Part shown: in pieces, positions 1 to 6,535 of the stretch
How the letters are laid out: every line of letters begins with the position of its first letter
How positions within the stretch are numbered: the first letter of the stretch is position 1
Source: SZUA-521 sp041738285
GTDB lineage: Bacteria; Pseudomonadota; Gammaproteobacteria; Pseudomonadales; Azotimanducaceae
Length of the DNA stretch: 14,921 nucleotides
Reading direction: 5' to 3'
NCBI GenBank assembly: GCA_041738285.1
Contig: JBGSQB010000025.1
Span: forward strand, 1-14,921
Translations under genes and position numbers: made by a program
Notes under the pieces: model-generated
Told to the model about the DNA's origin: nothing
The model's database searches: none
What the model saw: only the letters and a program-made list of their open reading frames with translations

Positions 1-605
1 GCGATCGGGACGCCGAGCGCAGCGGCCGCCGCTCTAATGACGTCTTTTTGGTTGGCGAGCCGACTCGCATCCGCCGCACCGCCCTCCAGATTCACGCCGC
101 ACGGCAACGTGCGGCGCAGCCGATCGACGAGCTCGTTGGCACATCGATCGGCGATGTAACTACTCACGGCGAGTTCACCGTCGCGAGAAACTCGATCGGC
201 GAGCCAGGCCAGCGCTGACTCATCGCGCGCCAGCGTTTCCGTCATGCTGAGACCGTCGGCGCGGGGCAGCGCGAGCACATGCTCCGTGGTGGTACCCATG
301 CCGTTGGTGTGCAGGTAGGCAAGGTATTCGGGATCAACGGGCGCCGGCACCACAACCAGATCGCCGGCACGTGCGAGCACGAGCGCGCGTTCGGCGTAGT
401 CGTCGCGCACCGCGCCAAGCATCGCGGCGAGCGATGGCGCCCCTACATTCAGATAGTCGTGCACGAACAGCCGCCGCAGCCCGGGCCGGTACATGATGTC
501 CAGCAACGGCGTGTGATCGCGATGCGGGTCCGCGCGGCATGGTGATGCGATCGTACGTGCGACGACCATGCCGGCAGAATGCGTGGTCGTTGCGTCGACC
601 TTCAC
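1..605 (-). CDS. preATP-grasp domain protein, probable ATP-grasp ligase (3' part off window)
   Basis: An open frame runs without a stop from a GTG at 605-603 to the left edge, giving about 201 residues. The N-terminal half has a hydrophobic strand followed by a conserved-looking stretch (LVVVPAPVDPEYLAYL). Further on comes an asparagine/lysine helix leading to a GVP turn (NQKDVI...ALGVPI), which resembles the entry to an ATP-grasp fold. This order matches my recollection of preATP-grasp ligases (PGM1-related amide or peptide ligases), which form amide bonds through acyl-phosphates. The catalytic ATP-grasp domain lies outside the window, so the assignment rests on the N-terminus only. The start overlaps the stop of the acetyltransferase (GTGA, 605-602), suggesting translational coupling. 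No clear Shine-Dalgarno precedes it, and an ATG at 569 is the alternative start. Confidence 0.5.
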   Translation of the reverse strand, partial: MKVDATTTHSAGMVVARTIASPCRADPHRDHTPLLDIMYRPGLRRLFVHDYLNVGAPSLAAMLGAVRDDYAERALVLARAGDLVVVPAPVDPEYLAYLHTNGMGTTTEHVLALPRADGLSMTETLARDESALAWLADRVSRDGELAVSSYIADRCANELVDRLRRTLPCGVNLEGGAADASRLANQKDVIRAAAAALGVPI

Positions 606-1174
606 GGTGTCGCCACGCGGGTCGCACATGTACGCATCGATCGTGCCGCGTCAACGAGCTTTTGTGGCGGTACCAGCACCACGATCTCGTGATGGGATTG
701 CGGCGAGCAAGCGGTTGCCACAACGCGCCAACCAATATTGACCATCATCGCGATCGATGCACTCCGATCAGCCAACGCATAGGCGACGGGAATGCGTCCC
801 CCCTGGATGGTTGCGCGCACCGCATGCCGCGTCAGTCGTCCGGATACGCCGTGTCGCCTGACCGATTCATCGACGACCAGTCGACACACCTCGGCGATGG
901 CATCCGACTGACATCCCAGCGCGCCAACCCAAATATCCGCCAATGGCCCGGAGTGAACCGGTGCGATGCCGACGTGACCGACGATGCTGCCGCCCACATC
1001 CACGGCAACCCAGCGACCCAAGGTCGCGGGCGCGCCCAGCCATTGCACGATGTCACCCCCGCGCGCATAACCAGGCGGCCACGCCGCATCTGCCCGCATC
1101 TGCGCCTCGAGTACGCAACGCAGCGCGACATCATCGCTGCCACACCATGGGCGGATCGTCTCAATCTCGGTCAT
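602..1174 (-). CDS. GNAT-family N-acetyltransferase
   Basis: This 190-residue protein has the length and pattern of a single-domain GNAT enzyme, which moves an acetyl group from acetyl-CoA to an amine. A central beta strand (RWVAVDVGGSIVGHVGIAP) is followed by the acetyl-CoA pyrophosphate loop region (VVDESVRRHGVSGRLTRHAV), where the R-x-x-G-x-G/A-x-L pattern is recognisable. After it comes a typical motif-B-like segment (IAMMVNIGWRVVA). The substrate cannot be read from the sequence. The stop codon overlaps the start of the downstream ATP-grasp-like gene by four bases, so the two are probably made together and may act on the same product. The ATG at 1174 has only a weak purine-rich leader, and the frame stays open upstream, so the start is not certain. 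Confidence 0.75.
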   Translation of the reverse strand: MTEIETIRPWCGSDDVALRCVLEAQMRADAAWPPGYARGGDIVQWLGAPATLGRWVAVDVGGSIVGHVGIAPVHSGPLADIWVGALGCQSDAIAEVCRLVVDESVRRHGVSGRLTRHAVRATIQGGRIPVAYALADRSASIAMMVNIGWRVVATACSPQSHHEIVVLVPPQKLVDAARSMRTCATRVATP

Positions 1175-1282
1175 GGGGCGCTCGAAGTCGACTCGCCGCA
1201 GAGTACTGAGCGATGCCGGTGGAGTTCACATCAGCTTGCGCACCGAATGTTCGAATCGTGTATCGCGGGGCCCGTGGCGCCC

Positions 1283-2040
1283 TCAGCGCATCGACCCAGG
1301 CATACCGCCATCGATCACCATCGTCTGACCGGTGATCGATGTGGTGGTGACGAACGTCAGCACTTGCGCGGCAATGTCGTCCGCCTGCCCCACCCGACCG
1401 AGCACGGCCTGCTGTCGCGCACCGTTCGCCACTGCGTCCGGCAGCCGTTTTGCCATGCGGGTGTTTTCAACCAACCCTGGTGCGATGCAATTGACCGCGA
1501 CGTGTGGCGCCATGGCCACGGCCAAGCAGCGCGTGAGGTGATTGAGACCCGCCTTGCTCGATGAGTAGGCGATGCTGCTGCTCCCCGGGCTGATGCCGCC
1601 CGCGGAAGAAATGTTGACGATGTGTCCGCCGCCATCTGCCTTGAGCAGCTTTGCCGCCGCGCGCGCGAGAGCAGGAAGGGCGCGCGCAGATTGGTCTCGA
1701 GCACGCGATCCCAGATGTCCGGTGTCAACGCATCCAGATTTGCAAACGGGATGCCGATGTTCCAGGCCGCGTTGTTCACCAGAATGTCGAGCCGCGCATG
1801 CGTCTTTGCGATGTGTTCGATACAGGCTTCGATGGCCGGCGGCGAACGCTGATCGAGCTGCACGGCGCTGGCGCTGCCACCGCCCTGCTCGATGTCGGAA
1901 ACCGTCGCGGCTGCTGCGTCCGCAGCTCCGACATACGTCACCACGACGTGCGCACCCGCCTTGCCTAACCGGCGCGCAATGGCGCCACCGATGTCACCGG
2001 AACCACCAGTGACCAGTGCAACCTTACCTGCGAGATTCAT
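1283..2040 (-). pseudogene. SDR-family oxidoreductase with a 2-base frameshift
   Basis: A classical FabG-like short-chain dehydrogenase/reductase split over two frames. The first frame (2040 to about 1668) has the nucleotide-binding loop TGGSGDIG (residues 11-18, with Asp where the middle Gly usually sits), the NNAA motif and NLRAPFLL. The second frame (about 1657 to 1283) has NISSAGG, the catalytic Tyr and Lys as YSSSK, with the Ser 13 residues before the Tyr, and a normal C-terminus ending IDGGMPGSMR. The frames meet at a (CG)5 tract (1658-1667). Removing one CG restores a 251-residue protein with correct FabG spacing. All catalytic residues survive, so this is either a recent inactivation or a sequencing error. 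The ATG at 2040 has a GGAAG ribosome site seven bases upstream. It would be the first gene of a minus-strand unit with the GNAT gene. Confidence 0.85.
1658..1667. repeat. (CG)5 dinucleotide tract at the SDR frameshift
   Basis: Five CG units in a row sit exactly where the SDR reading frame breaks. With one unit less, the frame reads S-R-A-A-A-K-L-L and continues intact. The spacing between the NLRAPFLL motif and the GGG before the catalytic serine then becomes the eleven residues usual in FabG-type enzymes. This supports slippage of one repeat unit, in the cell or in the data. Confidence 0.8.
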
Positions 2041-2133
2041 GGCACGACTTCCACGCTACTGATGGACTGCCACTGTAAGCCAAGCCACCCCGCGCATGGT
2101 AAGTTTGATCAGACATGGGGTTGGGAGCTGGGG

Positions 2134-3387
2134 ATGCGAATCGCACTGTTGTCGATGCTGGCGCTGATGTCAGCCTGTTCTGAACCACAGCCGCCGGCGA
2201 CGCAAGCGCCAGTGGTCGATCCAGTGGCAGCGGCACGGGCCATACACGATCGAATCCTGGTCCTCGATGCCCACGCTGACATCGAGATTCCCGGCAAGCC
2301 ATCCCGCTATTCGGACAATGGCGTATCGAGGGTCGCACCCGAGCGGTTACGGGCAGGCGGCGTCGACGCCGTGGTCATGGCGATCGCCGTGGGTCCGGGG
2401 CCGCGCGATGCAGCAAGTTACGCAGCCGATCGCGCCACCGCCGATGAAAAGCTCGCCGCGGTGCAGGCGCTGGCCGCAGATCCGGCCAATCGCGCTGTAA
2501 TCGCCAGGACCGCCGATGAGATCGAGCGCGCCCATGAGGAAGACAAGCTTGCCTTGATCCTCGGTTTCCAGAACGCACGCATCCTCGGTGCGGACGTGGC
2601 TGCTATCGATCAGTTCTACGGTGCCGGCGTGCGCGTGTTCGCGCTCACTCACATGGGCCACAACGACTTCGCCGATTCATCCCGGCCGATCTACATTGGC
2701 GAAACCGGTGCGTACGAACCCGACGCCGAGCATGGCGGGTTGTCTGCACTGGGTGTGCAGGGCATCAAACGCATCAACGAACTTGGTGCACTGGTGGACG
2801 TGTCACAGCTCTCCAAGCAGGCAACGCTTGCCGTGTTGGATCTTTCGACAGCGCCGGTGATCGCCAGCCACTCCAACGTGCAGGCGCTGTCGAACGTGCG
2901 GCGCAATCTCTCCGATGAGGAAATCGATCGCATCGGCGCTACCGGCGGCGTCATTCATGTGGCGGCGTTCCGCGGCTACCTGTTCGATTCATCGGACAAG
3001 GTGCTGGATCAGGCCATCAAGGACGCGCGCCGGGTCGCGGGCCTCCCTGATGCTTACGACTATCCCTACGAGCTGTACTGGGAGCTCGAAGGCGACGTGC
3101 AGCAGACTTACCTCACCACCATCACGAATCTGCTCGGACCGATCAACGTCGAGGACATGCTCGACCACATCGACTACATCGCCAAACGCATTGGCGTCGA
3201 CCATGTCGGTATCGGCAACGACTTCAATCACGGCGGTGGCATCGAAGGATTCAGCGACGCAAGCGGCGCGCTCGCGATCACGGAAGGGCTGCTGCGCCGC
3301 GGTTACAGCGCAGCAGACATCGAGAAGATCTGGAGCGGCAACTTCCTGCGGGTGCTGCGCGCCGCCGCGAACGCGGCGAGCCGCTAA
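2134..3387 (+). CDS. Lipoprotein membrane dipeptidase, peptidase family M19 (renal dipeptidase-like)
   Basis: The ATG at 2134 is preferred to one at 2062. It has a GGAG ribosome site six bases upstream and starts directly on a signal peptide with a lipobox (MSAC, Cys15), with no Asp at the next position. The mature 417-residue protein is probably an outer-membrane-anchored lipoprotein facing the periplasm. M19 enzymes hydrolyse dipeptides with a binuclear zinc site. Visible motifs are HAD (His47, Asp49), THMGHNDFADSSR, a GGLS...LVDVS segment, the SHS histidine (His246) and the C-terminal GYSAADIEKIWSGNFLRVL. Two usual ligands are altered: the bridging glutamate position reads GFQNA (Gln146), and the DVSH histidine is Gln225 (DVSQ). 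I recall DVSQ forms among proteobacterial members, so this may be a subfamily trait. The substrate is uncertain. Confidence 0.85.
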   Translation: MRIALLSMLALMSACSEPQPPATQAPVVDPVAAARAIHDRILVLDAHADIEIPGKPSRYSDNGVSRVAPERLRAGGVDAVVMAIAVGPGPRDAASYAADRATADEKLAAVQALAADPANRAVIARTADEIERAHEEDKLALILGFQNARILGADVAAIDQFYGAGVRVFALTHMGHNDFADSSRPIYIGETGAYEPDAEHGGLSALGVQGIKRINELGALVDVSQLSKQATLAVLDLSTAPVIASHSNVQALSNVRRNLSDEEIDRIGATGGVIHVAAFRGYLFDSSDKVLDQAIKDARRVAGLPDAYDYPYELYWELEGDVQQTYLTTITNLLGPINVEDMLDHIDYIAKRIGVDHVGIGNDFNHGGGIEGFSDASGALAITEGLLRRGYSAADIEKIWSGNFLRVLRAAANAASR

Positions 3388-4166
3388 TGCAGAAAGGCGA
3401 GCGTCTGCGCAGCGGTCTCGCGGGTCTGCTCCATGTGCGGGAAGTGGCCGGCATTGTCGACGACACCGACTTTGGCGTTGCCCAGTGACGTCGAGAATTC
3501 GGTTGCATAGACGAGCGGCACGAACCGGTCGTCGCGGCCCCACACAAGCAGCGTGGGTGCGGTCACGCGATACAGTCGGCGCCGTAGATCACGGTCGGGG
3601 ATCGGCCAGATGAAGTGATTCACGGCCGCAGTCATCGACACGCGTGCCACCATCAGATCGCCAATGAATGCCGGGTCGGCTGGCATGGCAAAGAGCTGTG
3701 CCACGCCCGCCGCCCGCGGATCGTTGACCAACGTCGCCGGAATGAGATCGGGATTCATGCTGTCGATGTCGGCTACCGGCACATCGTCGCGCCACAATCC
3801 CAGGGCGCCGACGAGTACGAGCTTGCGCACACGATCGGGAAAGTACGCCGCATACTCGGCCGCCACCATCCCACCGAAGCAATGACCGACCATCACTGGC
3901 TGTTCGATATTCAGCGCTCTCAGTACGTCGTCGTAGTAGAGGACGAGATCACTCACTGCATCGAGTAGGAGCAGTTCGTCCGCATCCTGGCTGCCGGGAT
4001 GCAGCGGCGCATAGACACAATGGGTCTTGGCGAGTTCATCGAGATACGCATCCCAATGGCGACCGAGTCGGCCATGCAGAAACACGAGCGGTGCCCCCTC
4101 GCCCTTTTTCAGTACGTCTGCCTTGAGGCCGCTCTTCAGCGTGAGTTCGATCCGTTCTGCTTTCAT
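3384..4166 (-). CDS. Alpha/beta-hydrolase with a cysteine nucleophile
   Basis: A 260-residue alpha/beta-hydrolase fold protein. The oxyanion HG motif is at 31-32, the nucleophile elbow GHCFGG is at 94-99 with Cys96, the acid is Asp213 in WGRDD, and the base is His241 in NAGHFPHME. Most relatives have Ser at the elbow; a Cys is known in dienelactone hydrolases. The ATG at 4166 is chosen because a TGAGG ribosome site overlaps the upstream gene's stop codon at suitable spacing; an ATG at 4175 is possible. The gene follows the LLM monooxygenase by 11 bases and is surely co-transcribed with it. That suggests it hydrolyses an ester, lactone or ring-fission product made by the flavoenzyme. The 3' end overlaps the dipeptidase gene tail-to-tail by four bases. 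The substrate is unknown. Confidence 0.85.
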   Translation of the reverse strand: MKAERIELTLKSGLKADVLKKGEGAPLVFLHGRLGRHWDAYLDELAKTHCVYAPLHPGSQDADELLLLDAVSDLVLYYDDVLRALNIEQPVMVGHCFGGMVAAEYAAYFPDRVRKLVLVGALGLWRDDVPVADIDSMNPDLIPATLVNDPRAAGVAQLFAMPADPAFIGDLMVARVSMTAAVNHFIWPIPDRDLRRRLYRVTAPTLLVWGRDDRFVPLVYATEFSTSLGNAKVGVVDNAGHFPHMEQTRETAAQTLAFLH

Positions 4167-4177
4167 CTCATTCATCC

Positions 4178-5437
4178 TCAAGCCGCAACACGGTCGGCTG
4201 ACGCCGGCAACTTCGGTCGTCGCGCGCCCTTCGGCCACCAGTGGTCCTGCCACTGGTCTTCCCAGATGTCGCGCACATGGGGCAGCACCTTCTCTGCGAA
4301 CAGGCGGGTGTTGTACTTGGTCAGTTCGTGATCCATGGAGCCGAGCTGCATCAGCAGAATGACATGACCGACCCGTAAGTCGGCCGCGAGATCTTTGATC
4401 TGATCGATCACCGTCGCCGGGCTGCCGCCGATGACTTTCTTCGATTCATCGACCAGATGTTTCCAGCTGACATTCTGAATGCCCGTGATGCTCGCAAACG
4501 GATTCACACCGCCGGCATCGGCGCGCTTGATGGCGTGCTTCATGGACTTGGCAGTGGAATACCCCGGCACCATCGCGAACTGCTTGGCGACGTGTAGCGA
4601 CTTCGAATAGAAATAGCGCGCGTGTTGCAGATACAACTTTTCGGCTTCCGCATCGGTCTCACCCACGAATACGATCTGCGCAAAGCCCGCCCGGAACGGA
4701 TTGCTGTCGCGGCCAGCCTTGTCATTGACTTCCCAGAAGCCATCCATCAGCGGTTTCGCCGCGGCGCGTCCGTTGAAGCTCAAGTAGCTGTAGAGGTAAT
4801 CGTTCTGCGCAGCGAAATCCCAGGTTTCCACCGAACCGCCGCCCGCCAGCCAGATCGGCGGATGTGGCTTCTGCAGCGGCTTGGGCCACAAATTCACATG
4901 CCGCAGCTTGGTGTACTTGCCATTGAAGTGGAACGGTCCCTCGCGCGTCCATGCCTGTTTGATGAGATCGTGCGCTTCGTAGTAGCGCGGGCGCACCTGG
5001 GTCGGTGTGATGCCATAGCAATGCGCAACATCCATGGGTGAACCCACCGGCATGCCCGCAACCAAGCGTCCGCCGCTCAAACAGTCGATGAACGCGAGCT
5101 CTTCGGCCGAGCGGATCGGCGGGTTGTACAACGGCAACGTGTTGCCCAGGATGACGATGGCCTGGTCCTTCGTACTCTTGGCGAGGTAGTAACCCGTTTG
5201 ATTGGGCGAGGTGGGAAAACCATAGCCGTTCTGATGATGTTCGTTGGTGCCAACGCCGTCGTATCCCATCTGTGCGGCGTAGTCGAGTTCATCGAGGTTC
5301 CAGTTCAGGTACTGAGCGACCTTCTTCGGATCACACAACTCATCGGTCGGTGGATTGACCCAGACGCTCTCGAAGCGCTTCTCGAAGTCCTGGGGCAGAT
5401 CCCGGTAGCCCTGCATGTGAAACCAGGTGAACTTCAT
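4178..5437 (-). CDS. LLM-class flavin-dependent oxidoreductase (bacterial luciferase-like monooxygenase)
   Basis: A 419-residue TIM-barrel flavoenzyme of the luciferase-like family. These enzymes use reduced FMN or F420 to oxygenate or reduce small molecules. Visible features are the first strand FTWFHMQGYRDLP, the conserved NEHHQNGYG loop (residues 65-73), the SGGRLVAGMPVGS segment (about 120-132) that contacts flavin phosphate in relatives, and PHPPIWLAGGGS before the second half. The ATG at 5437 has GGAG six bases upstream, so in-frame ATGs at 5449 and 5470 are less likely. The gene is first in an operon with an alpha/beta hydrolase and diverges from a DUF1330-VOC-SDR-GST operon, which points to catabolism. 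A Baeyer-Villiger-type reaction is a reasonable guess. The cofactor choice cannot be read. Confidence 0.85.
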   Translation of the reverse strand: MKFTWFHMQGYRDLPQDFEKRFESVWVNPPTDELCDPKKVAQYLNWNLDELDYAAQMGYDGVGTNEHHQNGYGFPTSPNQTGYYLAKSTKDQAIVILGNTLPLYNPPIRSAEELAFIDCLSGGRLVAGMPVGSPMDVAHCYGITPTQVRPRYYEAHDLIKQAWTREGPFHFNGKYTKLRHVNLWPKPLQKPHPPIWLAGGGSVETWDFAAQNDYLYSYLSFNGRAAAKPLMDGFWEVNDKAGRDSNPFRAGFAQIVFVGETDAEAEKLYLQHARYFYSKSLHVAKQFAMVPGYSTAKSMKHAIKRADAGGVNPFASITGIQNVSWKHLVDESKKVIGGSPATVIDQIKDLAADLRVGHVILLMQLGSMDHELTKYNTRLFAEKVLPHVRDIWEDQWQDHWWPKGARRPKLPASADRVAA

Positions 5438-5466
5438 CGTGCGCTCCATCGAAAGGTAAGATTCCG

Positions 5467-5495
5467 ACAATCGGCGATCGGGCGGCGGGTGTCAA
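5467..5495 (-). promoter_or_regulatory. Putative sigma-70-type promoter for the LLM/hydrolase operon
   Basis: On the minus strand a perfect TTGACA (5495-5490) is followed after 17 bases by GATTGT (5472-5467). The latter keeps A at position 2 and T at position 6 of the -10 consensus. Transcription would begin near 5460, about 23 bases before the ATG at 5437. The -35 hexamer lies inside an imperfect palindrome. Confidence 0.35.
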
Positions 5496-5504
5496 TTGCA
5501 CACC
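5488..5504. promoter_or_regulatory. Imperfect palindrome in the divergent promoter region, candidate operator
   Basis: GGTGT (5488-5492) and ACACC (5500-5504) flank CAATTG, with one extra C breaking the symmetry. The dyad covers the putative -35 of the LLM promoter and lies between two divergent operons, as expected for a shared regulator site. No regulator gene is present in the window. Confidence 0.3.
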
Positions 5505-5522
5505 ACGACCTGCGCGGCGACA

Positions 5523-5537
5523 CTGGGCGTCGCCCAG
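5523..5537 (+). promoter_or_regulatory. Small hairpin just upstream of the DUF1330 ribosome site
   Basis: CTGGGC and GCCCAG form a 6-bp stem with a GTC loop. It ends four bases before the CAGGGAG ribosome binding site of the DUF1330 gene. It could protect the leader or affect initiation, but a stem this short can arise by chance in GC-rich DNA. Confidence 0.25.
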
Positions 5538-5552
5538 CACCAGGGAGCAAAC

Positions 5553-5948
5553 ATGCTGAATCCAGACACGCAACCGCTCGCCGCCATGGCAGCCGCCAAT
5601 CCCGAAGAACCCATCGTGATGCTGAACCTGTTGCGCTATCGCGACATCGCAGAGTCGGGACACGGGGTCGATGGCTTGAGCGGCCGCGACGCCTACGCCG
5701 AGTACGGGCGGCGGTTCGCCAAGCTGCAGCCGCGCTTCGGCGGTGAGCCGATCTGGATGGGCCGGGCCCTGCGCTCGATTATCGGCGCCGAAGCTTGGGA
5801 TGTCGTGATCCTGGTGCGCTATCCCGCGCGCAAACAGTTCGTGGCGATGATCGGTGATCCCGACTACCAGGCCATCGCGCCGATCCGAGCTGCGGCACTG
5901 GCCGACAGCCGCCTGGTCGAGATGGAGCAACTGCTGCCGAAGGTGTAG
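5553..5948 (+). CDS. DUF1330 family protein (dimeric alpha/beta-barrel fold)
   Basis: A 131-residue protein with the usual DUF1330 pattern: PIVMLNLLRYRD near the N-terminus, GRDAYAEYGRRF, GGEPIWMGRA, EAWDVVILVRYP, and the C-terminal DPDYQAIAPIRAAALADS. Members adopt a small ferredoxin-like dimeric barrel of the EthD/ABM kind; their biochemical roles are mostly unknown. The ATG at 5553 is chosen over 5496 because an AGGGAG ribosome site lies five bases upstream. It is the first gene of a plus-strand operon, 28 bases before the VOC gene, and diverges from the LLM monooxygenase gene. Given that company it may bind or convert an oxygenated catabolic intermediate, but this is inference from context. 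Confidence 0.8.
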   Translation: MLNPDTQPLAAMAAANPEEPIVMLNLLRYRDIAESGHGVDGLSGRDAYAEYGRRFAKLQPRFGGEPIWMGRALRSIIGAEAWDVVILVRYPARKQFVAMIGDPDYQAIAPIRAAALADSRLVEMEQLLPKV

Positions 5949-5976
5949 CTTCGAATCATCGACAGGAGGAAGCGCC

Positions 5977-6534
5977 ATGACGCGTTCAGTGTCCGATGCA
6001 TTGATCAAACCGGCCAAGTTCGCCCACTTCGTGCTGCGCTGCCGGAATCTCGCCGCATCCGTTGCCTGGTATCAGACCGTGCTCGGCATGAAGACGGTGT
6101 TCGGCAACGACTTTCTGGTCTTTCTCACCTACGACGATGAACATCACCGCCTCGCGCTTGCGCAGGCGCGCAGCCAGGATCAAGTACCCAGTGGCGCGGC
6201 CGGACTCGATCATGTCGCATACACACTCGGGTCGCTCGGCGATCTGCTCGGCACCTACACGCGGCTCAAGGCCGCGGGCATCAAGCCCGTGTGGCCGATC
6301 AACCACGGTCTCACCACGTCGCTCTACTACGCCGACCCGGACGGCAATCGCGTCGAGTTCCAGGTGGAGAACCTGTCGACCAAGGATGAGCTGAACGCCT
6401 ACATGCGCGGCGATGCATTCGCCAAGAACCCGATCGGTGTCGAGTTCGATCCGGAGGTATTGTTGCAGCGCTTCGTGGCGGGTGATCCGCTCGCCGAACT
6501 CCTGCAGCAAGGTTCCGCACCAAGGGCACACTGA
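5977..6534 (+). CDS. VOC-superfamily protein, extradiol-dioxygenase/glyoxalase-like
   Basis: A 185-residue vicinal-oxygen-chelate protein with two beta-alpha-beta-beta-beta modules. Likely metal ligands are His17 (FAHFVL), His79 (GLDHVAY) and Glu127 (GNRVEF). This is the 2-His-1-carboxylate set of Fe(II) or Mn(II) extradiol dioxygenases and other metal-dependent VOC enzymes. The NHGLTTSLYYADPDGN stretch before the glutamate adds His110 and Tyr117/118, resembling acid-base residues of ring-cleaving members. A C-terminal extension of about 50 residues follows the core. A strong AGGAGG ribosome site precedes the ATG at 5977. The stop is one base before the next gene's ATG (TGAcATG), so coupling with the SDR is very likely. 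Ring cleavage of a diol is plausible, but isomerase or lyase activity is also possible. Confidence 0.8.
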   Translation: MTRSVSDALIKPAKFAHFVLRCRNLAASVAWYQTVLGMKTVFGNDFLVFLTYDDEHHRLALAQARSQDQVPSGAAGLDHVAYTLGSLGDLLGTYTRLKAAGIKPVWPINHGLTTSLYYADPDGNRVEFQVENLSTKDELNAYMRGDAFAKNPIGVEFDPEVLLQRFVAGDPLAELLQQGSAPRAH

Positions 6535-6535
6535 C

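Noticed and set aside
1175..1282. Possible terminator between the SDR and GNAT genes (GGGCC-rich stretch)
   Set aside because: Only short imperfect stems and no T tract were found, so nothing is annotated.
539..1564. Long plus-strand open frame antisense to the SDR and GNAT genes
   Set aside because: It is rich in Arg, His, Cys and Pro with no recognisable motif. The opposite strand carries clear SDR and GNAT motifs, so this is a by-product of high GC.
5496..5552. Upstream ATG at 5496 as the DUF1330 start
   Set aside because: The ATG at 5553 has a strong AGGGAG site. The extra 19 residues would include a promoter-region palindrome and do not look like protein.
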